Source: a virus
Length of the DNA: 42,995 bases
Strand: one strand, 5' to 3'
IMG/VR virus record: IMGVR_UViG_3300037153_000610
Coordinates: 1-42,995 of that record
Position 1 is the first letter of the stretch; each line of letters starts with the position of its first letter. Positions 15,465 through 21,651 of this stretch are shown here, in pieces. A model generated the notes under the pieces. It had not been told where the DNA came from, did no database searches, and saw nothing but the letters and a program-made list of their open reading frames with translations. The position numbers were made by a program, and so were the translations under genes.

Positions 15465-15927
15465 GTACCTGGTCCTCGAGGAGCGTCGTCACGGCGTGCG
15501 TGTCGAGCTCGAAGGCCGTCGCGAGCGCCGCGCCGATCCGCACGGGCCACGTTTGGCAGCTCTCGCGGAGCGCCCGCGCGAACTCGTGCGCCGTGTGTAG
15601 CGCGCGCGCCCGCGAGACGAGCTCGCTCCGCAGCCGCGCGACCTCGAGCTCGTGCCGCTCGGCGTCCGCGAGGGCGCGGCGCCGACGTGCCTCCTCGAGA
15701 TCGACCACGGTCGCCTCGGCGATCGGCGCGTGCTGTCGCGTGTGCGCCGCCCATGCCCGGTCGGCAGCCACCGGATCGATGAGGCCGTCCGATCCACGCC
15801 GGATCCGGCCCTCCTGGAGTGCTCGCTGCACGGTCCGCCGGCCCACGTGCCGGTGGCGGGCATACGCGAGGACGGTCATGCCCCCGGGCGGCCGGGCGGC
15901 CCGTTTCCGCGCTGTTACGCTGGGCAT
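15421..15927 (-). CDS. Terminase small subunit (Nu1-like)
   Basis: A 168-residue protein upstream of and overlapping the large terminase gene. After a basic start comes a helix-turn-helix (MTVLAYARHRHVGRRTVQRA, then LQEGRI) like the winged helix of lambda Nu1, a long charged helix (VVDLEEARRRRALADAERHE) that probably dimerises, and a C-terminal helical region that should bind the large subunit. The ATG at 15927 fits the family; longer frames extend through unrelated sequence. The small subunit chooses the packaging site. A palindrome lies 50-70 bases upstream, in the only non-coding gap nearby. Confidence 0.85.
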   Translation of the reverse strand: MPSVTARKRAARPPGGMTVLAYARHRHVGRRTVQRALQEGRIRRGSDGLIDPVAADRAWAAHTRQHAPIAEATVVDLEEARRRRALADAERHELEVARLRSELVSRARALHTAHEFARALRESCQTWPVRIGAALATAFELDTHAVTTLLEDQVRDLLTELANHRVAF

Positions 15928-15977
15928 TTTTCGCGGGGCGCCGCCTCGCTGTTCGCCGCCGCCGGGAAGGACCCGAG

Positions 15978-15997
15978 CAATTTTGCTAGCAAAGTTG
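15978..15997. other. AT-rich palindrome upstream of terS, candidate cos site
   Basis: The sequence TTTGCTAGCAAA (15982-15993) is a perfect 12-base palindrome and extends as CAA...TTG with one mismatched pair to 20 bases. It is notably AT-rich for this genome and sits in the 82-base gap just before the small terminase gene, which is where cos lies in lambda-like phages. Lambda cosN also has rotational symmetry. An operator is the alternative. Confidence 0.4.
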
Positions 15998-16009
15998 GGT
16001 GCCTCGCGA

Positions 16010-16183
16010 TCAGCGCCTGCCGCGCGTGGGGGCGCGCGGGACGTGGTGCCCCGCGGCCCGCGCCTTCGAGAGGTTGACGGCGGTCTCCTGGCGCTTCGCC
16101 GCCGCCTTCGTCGCGTGGCGCCCGAGCACACGGCCGCCGCCGCTCGTCCGCAGCACGAACTTGCCGTGCTCCTTCCGGATCAT
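16010..16183 (-). CDS. Small conserved phage protein (VLGRHATKAAAKRQE)
   Basis: A 57-residue basic protein: MIRKEHGKFVLRTSGGGRVL, then GRHATKAAAKRQETAVN. It matches a frequent small phage protein in which a two-stranded unit ending in VLG is followed by a TKxxAxxRxxxVN helix. The function is unknown; the basic charge suggests nucleic-acid binding. The ATG at 16183 has a very good ribosome site (GAGGAGG, eight bases before). It is placed between GpZ and the terminase. Confidence 0.75.
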   Translation of the reverse strand: MIRKEHGKFVLRTSGGGRVLGRHATKAAAKRQETAVNLSKARAAGHHVPRAPTRGRR

Positions 16184-16233
16184 CGGAGCAGCCTCCTCTC
16201 GTCGGCCGCCAGTAGCACACGCAACGTCGCGCG

Positions 16234-16803
16234 TCACGCGCGGGGCTTGGTCTTGCCAGCCTCGAGCCGCGCCTGCCGGTCGAGCTGGCGCTGGAGGTTC
16301 GTGGTGAGCCGGTCGCGGAGCAGCAGCAGCACGACGGGGAGGACGTCACGCCGCCGGTACATGCCGGGGACCGAGGGGCCGAAGAGCTCGCGGATGGGGC
16401 CACGTTCGCGGCCGACCCGCTCGAACACGGCCTTGTGCCCGGTCTTCATGGTGGCGATGAAGGCGTGGCGGTAGTTCTCCGTCTTCCGGGCGATCCGGAC
16501 GTTCACGCCGGTGCGTTTCGTGTCCTTGGGGCGGAACTCGATCAGCGGGATTGGCCGCCCGGTCGCGACGAGCGCGGCATGCAGGGTGGAGGGCCGCGCG
16601 GGCACCACCTTGAACGACTCCTTCACGACGGCGCTCTTCACGCCGAGCAGCGGTGCGACCTGCTTCGTCGCTTGGACCTGGCCGTTGCGCGCGGTATCGG
16701 TCAACGCCCGCGCGGCGACCTTCCCGAGCGTCGGTTGCTGGAGCGTCGCGAGCACGGCCTGGAAGGCCGACGTGTCGACCGTGACGCGGAGCTCGAAGGC
16801 CAT
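16234..16803 (-). CDS. Prophage minor tail protein Z (GpZ family)
   Basis: A 189-residue protein with the GpZ pattern: an N-terminal helical part in which residues 25-50 read LGKVAARALTDTARNGQVQA, a central strand IPLIEFRPKDTKRTGVNVRI, and the typical FIATMKTGHKAVFERVGRER followed by IRELFGPSVP. GpZ proteins in lambda and relatives complete the head-proximal end of the tail. In those phages the gene lies among the head-tail genes; here it is 8 kb away, upstream of the terminase. The ATG at 16803 is four bases from the previous stop, so translation is probably coupled. Confidence 0.85.
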   Translation of the reverse strand: MAFELRVTVDTSAFQAVLATLQQPTLGKVAARALTDTARNGQVQATKQVAPLLGVKSAVVKESFKVVPARPSTLHAALVATGRPIPLIEFRPKDTKRTGVNVRIARKTENYRHAFIATMKTGHKAVFERVGRERGPIRELFGPSVPGMYRRRDVLPVVLLLLRDRLTTNLQRQLDRQARLEAGKTKPRA

Positions 16804-16806
16804 GGC

Positions 16807-16974
16807 CTACTGGTGCGCGGCGGGGAGCAGGAAGGCCGACAGCACGAGGAGCGCGAGCCCGAGCGCCGTCAGGTTGATCTTGATGTCCTGTGCCGACTGC
16901 GGCAGCGCGGGCCAGATCGCCGCGAGCAGGAAGACGATGAAGTCGACGCCGATCAGCGTGTCGCGATAGGGCAT
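16807..16974 (-). CDS. Small two-span membrane protein (possible holin)
   Basis: A 55-residue protein with two hydrophobic stretches, VDFIVFLLAAIWPALPQ and LTALGLALLVLSAFLLPAA, joined by a short polar loop with QDIKIN. This is the size and shape of a class II holin, but it lies far from the lysin, next to GpZ. Its start overlaps the end of the upstream zinc protein by 22 bases. It may also be an inner-membrane accessory protein. Function not recognised. Confidence 0.6.
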   Translation of the reverse strand: MPYRDTLIGVDFIVFLLAAIWPALPQSAQDIKINLTALGLALLVLSAFLLPAAHQ

Positions 16975-17180
16975 ACCGGCGACTCCTCCGCGCGCGGCGT
17001 GCGCGCGGGCGGCGCGGTCCAGTCGTGGCAGGCGCCGCAGTATCCTTCGGCCAGGTCTGTCGGATGGTGACTGGTACGCCGGCAGCGCGGGCAGGTGAAG
17101 CCGGGGGAGTGCCGTCCGCCCCGGGCTCGTGTCGGAGCGGACGGCCTCTGTGATGGGGTGCGGTGAGGTGTGTGTCCCAC
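16953..17180 (-). CDS. Zinc-ribbon protein (FTCPRC...GYCGACHDWT)
   Basis: A 75-residue protein with a GTG start. The centre reads FTCPRCRRTSHHPTDLAEGY, then CGACHDWTAP: two CxxC pairs 17 residues apart. This motif recurs almost unchanged in small proteins of actinobacteria and phages; its job is unknown. The first 25 residues are low-complexity and basic, so the true start may be later. It is the first gene of the GpZ-terminase group. Confidence 0.7.
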   Translation of the reverse strand: MGHTPHRTPSQRPSAPTRARGGRHSPGFTCPRCRRTSHHPTDLAEGYCGACHDWTAPPARTPRAEESPVCPIATR

Positions 17181-17192
17181 GCGCCCCGCCTT

Positions 17193-17300
17193 CTAGCACG
17201 TCGTGGGCCAGCTCGCGATGGCGAAACGGACGTCGCCCATGAGCGCCCGCACGGTGCCGCGCAGCGCCGTCGGTCTGTGCTCGTGCTCCTCTCGGGTCAA
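17193..17300 (-). CDS. Possible very small protein
   Basis: A 35-codon frame with a TTG start overlapping the stop of the replication gene (TTGA). The product would begin TREEHEHRPTALRGTVRALM. Only the coupling and lack of other genes in the gap support it. There is no recognised motif. Confidence 0.25.
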   Translation of the reverse strand: MTREEHEHRPTALRGTVRALMGDVRFAIASWPTTC

Positions 17301-17998
17301 GCCTGCGAGATCTCCTGCGACCGCTTGGCCGCCGCCGCGGCGAGGATGTCGCCGAGCAGCGTGGGCGGCCCGCCGCGGGGGGGCAGTGGCGCCGCGCGGG
17401 CGGGCCCGCGGCGCATGCGCTGCGCGCTCCGGCCGGGCTCCGGGTCCCGCGCGCGCGTGCGGCCCTCGACCCTAGTCGCGCGCGCGCGCGCGTCCGGATC
17501 CGGATCTTTTTCTTCTATAGGGGAAGGGGAAGGGGAGGCGTCGTTAGTAACGGCGTTACCGACGGCGTTACAGCCGGCGTTACCGCCGCCGCCTGCGCGA
17601 TGCTTCTGCACTCGGGCTCGGCTGGCGGCGCGTCGCGCAAGGACCTGAACGCGCGAGGGATTGTACGTCAGGTAGTCGTGGATCTCCCATTCCTCGCCCC
17701 GGTCGTGCCACAGGCCAAGGGCTGCAAGATGAGCGGATATCGCCTGCACATCGGGCGCACGCGTTCGACACTTCCGTGCGCTACGCGTGCGCATTGGGAC
17801 GCCCGCATCGTTCCCCGGCGCCACGTAGACGCCGCTCAGGTTGAGCAAGCAGGCGACCTTGTGCTTCGGGAGCCGGCCGTCGGTGAGGTTCCGCGCGCAC
17901 CAGGAGATGGCCGCGGTATGGAGCAGCAGCCCGAGCGCGCCGGCCCGGCCGATCTTCCCGTTGTCGAGAATCGCGTCGTCGATCGCCGCCCAGGCCAT
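17297..17998 (-). CDS. Phage replication protein (replisome-organiser type)
   Basis: A 233-residue protein. The N-terminal 120 residues follow a pattern common to phage replication proteins: WAAIDDAILDNGKIGRAGA, then ISWCARNLTDGRLPKHKV and, near residue 100, LGLWHDRGEEWEIHDYLTYN with PSRVQVLARRA. This is a winged-helix N-terminal unit that usually precedes a DnaD-like or helicase-recruiting part. Here the second half is low-complexity and ends GDILAAAAAKRSQEISQA, so a folded second domain is not obvious. A HerA-type ATPase and RusA are in the same operon. Confidence 0.75.
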   Translation of the reverse strand: MAWAAIDDAILDNGKIGRAGALGLLLHTAAISWCARNLTDGRLPKHKVACLLNLSGVYVAPGNDAGVPMRTRSARKCRTRAPDVQAISAHLAALGLWHDRGEEWEIHDYLTYNPSRVQVLARRAASRARVQKHRAGGGGNAGCNAVGNAVTNDASPSPSPIEEKDPDPDARARATRVEGRTRARDPEPGRSAQRMRRGPARAAPLPPRGGPPTLLGDILAAAAAKRSQEISQA

Positions 17999-18004
17999 CC
18001 CGGC

Positions 18005-18244
18005 TCACCCCCCTGACGGCTCGCGGTTCTTCCCGCTGAAGCGGTCGCGCTCTTTGCAGGTCAGGAAGTGCGAGATCCACACCGACGGGCCGCGCTCGAC
18101 ACGCGGCGGCCGCCCGGGATCGCTCATCCCGGCCGCCTCGACGCGGTAGCTGTAGACCTGCTCGAGGGGGATGTCGGCCCCTGCCGGCGAGACCGCCCAG
18201 GTGATCGGGCGCCCGCAGCCCTTACAGGTCGCCGGCGCACTCAC
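18005..18244 (-). CDS. Small zinc-finger protein (CKGCGRPITWAV)
   Basis: A 79-residue protein that begins MSAPATCKGCGRPITWAVSP, followed by AGADIPLEQVY, and has a second part with a further Cys (SHFLTCKERDRF). CxxCGxPIxWAVTxxGxxxPLD is a common pattern in short phage proteins encoded in replication regions. It probably binds zinc and perhaps nucleic acid. It shares ATGA with the end of the ATPase gene, so it is translationally coupled. Confidence 0.75.
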   Translation of the reverse strand: MSAPATCKGCGRPITWAVSPAGADIPLEQVYSYRVEAAGMSDPGRPPRVERGPSVWISHFLTCKERDRFSGKNREPSGG

Positions 18245-19971
18245 GTGAAGAGCTCCTCGCTGGCACGCAGCTCGCCGCGGCCCTCGACGAGCTCGAGCGT
18301 CCGCAGCCGGCTCAAGTAGGTATCGAACGTGCCGCTGCGATCACTGAGCCCGGCGCGGGCCGCGAGCTCGGCCCGCGAGAGGGCCGCCGGGTACGCATCG
18401 GCGATGACGCGCAGCATGCGCGCCGCGCCGCTATGCCCGAGCTCGCTGAGCCAGTGCGCGAGCAATCCCTGACCCGTCGGCAACGGCTCGAACGCGCCCA
18501 GGGAGGCGACGCCGTCGGCGGTGATCGTCAACGCGCTCGCCGACCCGGTGATCCAGCCGGCCGCCCGGGCCCGGCTCAGGTACGTGTCGAACGTGCCGCT
18601 GCGACTCGACAGTCCCGCGCGGACGCCGAGCTGGCCCCGCGACAGGCCCTGGGGCCGCTGGGCGAGCGCGACGAGCATCCGCCGGAGTCCGCTCTGACCG
18701 ATGCGGAAGTGCGTGCGCGTCGCGGCCGGCGGGCCGCCGTTGGGCGCGGGGCGCGGGGGATATACCGCCGTAAGGGATGGTTTCAGAGTAGATCTCGCCG
18801 CCGTGTGGGCACGGTCGAGCAGCTGGGCGAGCGGCTCCCGCAGATCACTGAGGATGCCGGCGAACGTGCCGACCTGCGCGCGCGTGGTGTTGCTGAGCTC
18901 GCCCAGGCCGTCAACGCAACGATCGATCGCGGCCACGAGACGCTCCACCGTTCGCGTGTCCTGCTCGGAGAACACGGCCACCTCGACGCGCTGGGCCGGT
19001 GCCTGCGGCGGCCGGGCGGCGGCGCGCTCGAGCTCGGCGATCCGCTGGCGCAGCCGACGCGGATCGTTCGCCTTCGCCTGCTCGACGGTCGACGCAATCC
19101 GGCCCTTCAGCACCTCGAGGTCGACCGGCGCGAGCGCCTTCGGCTCGATCGGGTGCGCGTCGGCGGTCGGCGTCGCCGACGAGTCGAACGTCCGCCGGCG
19201 GCGGACCTTCACTTGCTTGAAGAGGTCGAGCCAGCCCGGCGACCACCACCAGGCCGTGCCGATCGGCAGCGACGGCAGTGACGCCATGAGCTGCTGGCGC
19301 TGCGCGGGCGTTCCGTGCACCTGGACCCAGGCGTCGATGGCGGCGCGGTCCTGCGGCGCGATCGTGCGGAGCGCGACGAGGACCTCGACCTGCGTGAGGA
19401 CGTCCTTGTTCAGCACGGCGGCGCGTTGCGTGACGAGCGAGACGCCGAGCCCGCGGGCCCGGCCGCGGCGGACGAGATCCTCGACCGCGCCGAGCATGCG
19501 TTCCTGGCCGCGCATCGGCCGCTGGGGGGCAAACGCATCCGCCTCGTCGAGCACGACGTGCAGCGGCGCGCGGTTCTTGTGGTAGAGGCGCTCGCAGAAG
19601 TCCGCCATGAAGCGGACCTGCGCGCCCTTCCGGAGGAGCGAGAGATCGAGGACCGCCGACTGCGCCTCGGCGATCAGCCAGTCGGCGATCGTCTCGCCGG
19701 CGGTCTCCTCGAGCGGCACATCGCCGTGGTCGCCGCCGAAGACGACGATCGGAATCCCGGGCCCGGTCCCGGCGGCGTTCGCCCGCAGGCCCCACGCGAC
19801 ACCGACGGGATCGGCGACGACGACGCGCTGGCCCGCGCCGAGGAGCTCCTCGACGAGCACCAGCGCGCAGTACGTCTTCCCGGCGCCTCGCTTGGCGAGG
19901 ATCCCGAACGTCTGCGAGACCGCCTCCAGCGGCAGCGCGAGCCCCGGCCCGATGGCGAGCGTGTGCGCCAT
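18241..19971 (-). CDS. HerA-type ATPase with two tandem winged-helix repeats
   Basis: A 576-residue protein. The ATPase (about residues 1-260) has Walker A KRGAGKT (27-33), Walker B VVLDEADAFAP (139-149), and a HerA-like sensor segment SLVTQRAAVLNKDVLTQVEV. HerA proteins form hexameric DNA translocases. Residues 425-576 contain two related units, each with GLSxRSGTFDTYLSRxR, which look like duplicated winged-helix DNA-binding domains; a helical linker with QRIAELERAAARPPQ lies between. No NurA nuclease is encoded nearby. Since no DnaB-type helicase is seen in the phage, it may serve replication or DNA processing. The ATG at 19971 lies two bases after the RusA stop. Confidence 0.85.
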   Translation of the reverse strand: MAHTLAIGPGLALPLEAVSQTFGILAKRGAGKTYCALVLVEELLGAGQRVVVADPVGVAWGLRANAAGTGPGIPIVVFGGDHGDVPLEETAGETIADWLIAEAQSAVLDLSLLRKGAQVRFMADFCERLYHKNRAPLHVVLDEADAFAPQRPMRGQERMLGAVEDLVRRGRARGLGVSLVTQRAAVLNKDVLTQVEVLVALRTIAPQDRAAIDAWVQVHGTPAQRQQLMASLPSLPIGTAWWWSPGWLDLFKQVKVRRRRTFDSSATPTADAHPIEPKALAPVDLEVLKGRIASTVEQAKANDPRRLRQRIAELERAAARPPQAPAQRVEVAVFSEQDTRTVERLVAAIDRCVDGLGELSNTTRAQVGTFAGILSDLREPLAQLLDRAHTAARSTLKPSLTAVYPPRPAPNGGPPAATRTHFRIGQSGLRRMLVALAQRPQGLSRGQLGVRAGLSSRSGTFDTYLSRARAAGWITGSASALTITADGVASLGAFEPLPTGQGLLAHWLSELGHSGAARMLRVIADAYPAALSRAELAARAGLSDRSGTFDTYLSRLRTLELVEGRGELRASEELFT

Positions 19972-19973
19972 GA

Positions 19974-20474
19974 CTACGACGCCACCAGCGGGAGCGCGGG
20001 CTGTCCGCGATCGGCGAGCGGCGTCACGCGGATGCGCACGCCGATCGGCAGGCCGCCATCGGCATAGAGCTTGTGGAGCTCCTCGTCCACGATCTGCGCA
20101 TCGTCGAACCAGAGGATCCCCGTGCAGGCATCCTCGACGGCGCGCGCGAGCTTCAGGACGTCGGGCTTCGTCGTCGGAACCATCGGAGCGCTCGGCAGCA
20201 GGCCCCGCTTGCCGTGGTGACCCTTCGGGCGCCGGACGAAGAACCACAGCGCGAGCCGCAGCGCGCCCCGATAGGCAGCGGCACGTCGGCCGACGGCATC
20301 CACCTTGGGTGCCGCCTCGGCGGCCGCGAGCCGAATCGCCGCGCGCCACTCGACGCCGCGCCGCCCACTCATGTCGGTGACCCCGACGTGGAGTGCGCCG
20401 TCACGGCCGCGAATCGGGAACGCGCGTTTGGAACCGCCGGGGACCGGCGCGCCGGGCACGAAAAACTCGATCAT
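19974..20474 (-). CDS. rusA: RusA-family Holliday junction resolvase
   Basis: A 166-residue protein. It begins with the family's MIEFFVPGAPVPGGSKRAF and has the acidic active-site arrangement in TTKPDVLKLARAVEDACTGI followed by WFDDAQIVDEELHKLYA: Asp residues in KPD, in VEDA and in DDAQ. RusA cuts four-way junctions made during recombination and replication, so that concatemers can be packaged. It is longer than E. coli RusA (120 residues) because of an insertion around residues 30-60. Its start overlaps the upstream zinc protein by four bases. Confidence 0.92.
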   Translation of the reverse strand: MIEFFVPGAPVPGGSKRAFPIRGRDGALHVGVTDMSGRRGVEWRAAIRLAAAEAAPKVDAVGRRAAAYRGALRLALWFFVRRPKGHHGKRGLLPSAPMVPTTKPDVLKLARAVEDACTGILWFDDAQIVDEELHKLYADGGLPIGVRIRVTPLADRGQPALPLVAS

Positions 20475-20656
20475 GCCGGCCGCGGCTCGCCCAGCGGCAA
20501 CAGTAACGGCTGCTGCTTCTCGTGCGCCGCGCGCAAGACCTCGACGCTCACGCGCAGCTGTTTCGCGCGGGCTCTGTGCTTGTGGCAGGAGCAGCAGAGG
20601 CCCCCCTCGCCGCGTCTCCGGCAGCGGCAGTTCGCTCCACAGATCGGACACGCCAT
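20471..20656 (-). CDS. Cysteine-rich small protein
   Basis: A 61-residue protein, MACPICGANCRCRRRGEGGL, then CCSCHKHRARAKQ, with eight Cys/His that could hold one or two zinc ions. The following helix is basic. The ATG at 20656 has a strong ribosome site GGAGGG. Coupled to rusA by a four-base overlap. Function unknown; nucleic-acid binding is likely from the composition. Confidence 0.75.
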   Translation of the reverse strand: MACPICGANCRCRRRGEGGLCCSCHKHRARAKQLRVSVEVLRAAHEKQQPLLLPLGEPRPA

Positions 20657-20666
20657 GGGGACCCTC

Positions 20667-21095
20667 CTATGCGGCGTCTTCGGCGCCGCCCAGCTGCGGC
20701 TCGGCGAGCACGGCGGCCAGCGGGAGCACGAGCCGCCGGAACGTCGCGCGCCGGGCCGGCGTGAGCGCATGGTAGGCCCGGAGCAGCGTCGCGAGCCCGG
20801 GATCGGTTGGCGGCGCCGGGCGGGCGCCCAGCTCGGCCACGCAGGCGACGAGCGCGAGCGCGGTCGGTGCCACGGCGCCTTCGAGCTGCGGCACGGCGGC
20901 GGCGAGTGTGTGGAGCACCTTCAAGACTGAGAGCAGCGGGACGCCCGCGCACCGGCCGCTCTCCATGCGCGAGACGAGACCTTGGCTCGTGCCGGCGGCG
21001 GCGGCGAGGTCCTGCTGGCTCAGGCCGAGGAGCTTGCGCGCCGTGCGGACCTGGCGGCCGAGCGTGGCGACGAGCGCCGCCCAGTCCGGCGTCAT
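20667..21095 (-). CDS. XRE-family helix-turn-helix regulator
   Basis: A 142-residue protein. Residues 13-70 are a clear XRE domain: GRQVRTARKLLGLSQQDLAA, then GTSQGLVSRMESGRCAGVP and a final helix LLSVLKVLHTL. The C-terminal half is helical and rich in alanine, without a peptidase motif, so it is not a LexA-like cleavable repressor. It is the second gene of the replication operon. It may control that operon, like a cII or cro-type switch protein. The ATG at 21095 overlaps the previous stop (ATGA). Confidence 0.88.
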   Translation of the reverse strand: MTPDWAALVATLGRQVRTARKLLGLSQQDLAAAAGTSQGLVSRMESGRCAGVPLLSVLKVLHTLAAAVPQLEGAVAPTALALVACVAELGARPAPPTDPGLATLLRAYHALTPARRATFRRLVLPLAAVLAEPQLGGAEDAA

Positions 21096-21298
21096 GCGTG
21101 GGGCCTCCAGCGCTTGTCCCGCGGCCGCTTCGGCGTGCGCGGCTCGTCGAGGACAAGGAGCTCCTGCCCGCAGCGCCGGCAGCGCATCCGGGGCGCGCCC
21201 CGGCCGCCCGGCTGGTACTCGACCGCGCTCTTCGGGTGCCGGCACGGCCGCCCCGCGCCCGCGCTCCGCGTCTCGCCCTTCGTCCGCCGCCGCCCCAT
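21092..21298 (-). CDS. Small basic zinc-finger protein
   Basis: A 68-residue protein starting MGRRRTKGETRSAGAGR. It has a Cys-His pair (PCRHPKSAVEY) and, 20 residues on, MRCRRCGQEL; together these four ligands could make one zinc knuckle. The rest is basic. It is the first gene downstream of attP on this strand and so may start the replication operon. A GC hairpin (21303-21321) lies directly before it. Unknown function. Confidence 0.6.
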   Translation of the reverse strand: MGRRRTKGETRSAGAGRPCRHPKSAVEYQPGGRGAPRMRCRRCGQELLVLDEPRTPKRPRDKRWRPHA

Positions 21299-21455
21299 CG
21301 TCGGGGCGGGCGGCCCGCCCCCCAGCACCGCCGCACGGGGAGGGAACGGGCCGGGGGCGGCTCGTTGTGTGCGGGCGTGCCGGCCACCTCGTGCCGCCGC
21401 CATCCACGGGGACGCCGCGGGCCGCCCGGGGGACGGCGTCGCGCGCGCGCGCCTG

Positions 21456-21487
21456 ATGTCACCACTGTCGGCCGCATGTCACCACTT
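21456..21487 (+). repeat. Left arm-type integrase sites
   Basis: ATGTCACCACT at 21456-21466 and ATGTCACCACTT at 21476-21487, spaced exactly 20 bases. The same motif appears three times on the other side of the core (21677-21738). Repeats that flank the core at a helical spacing are what arm-type sites of tyrosine integrases look like. Confidence 0.75.
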
Positions 21488-21590
21488 CGCCGGGAAACCG
21501 GGGGCCCCCCGGGAAGCACGCCGGGGAGCCGCCGCCAGGGTTTCCGCGCAGTTGGGGCCCGCACTTCCCGCGCGGCACCCCCCTGCGACG

Positions 21591-21634
21591 GACTCTTAAT
21601 CAGCGGGTCGCAGGTTCGACTCCTGCGCGGCCCA
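21591..21634 (+). other. attP core: 3' half of tRNA-Lys(CTT)
   Basis: The sequence begins in the anticodon stem, includes the loop CTCTTAA (anticodon CTT), a full T-arm GCAGG-TTCGACT-CCTGC and the acceptor end GCGGCCCA. The upstream half is absent: no D-arm, and the 5' side of the anticodon stem does not pair properly. This is the usual attP of a phage that integrates in the 3' part of a tRNA gene and restores it. The integrase is next to it. Left edge is approximate. Confidence 0.88.
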
Positions 21635-21651
21635 TCTTGGTATTCACGCAC

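Larger units (their letters stand above)
21299..21651. other. Non-coding attP region
   Basis: 353 bases without a convincing gene, between the integrase and the replication operon. It holds a GC hairpin GGGGCGGG-cgg-CCCGCCCC (21303-21321), two arm-type repeats (21456-21487), a long GC-rich inverted repeat (CCGGGGG-c-CCCCCGG at 21498-21512, with GGAAACC at 21494-21500 and GGTTTCC at 21539-21545 in a wider pairing) and the tRNA-derived core. Confidence 0.8.

Noticed and set aside
21591-21634. A functional tRNA-Lys gene
   Set aside because: The D-arm and acceptor 5' side are missing and the anticodon stem does not pair on its left side, so it is a 3' fragment in attP.
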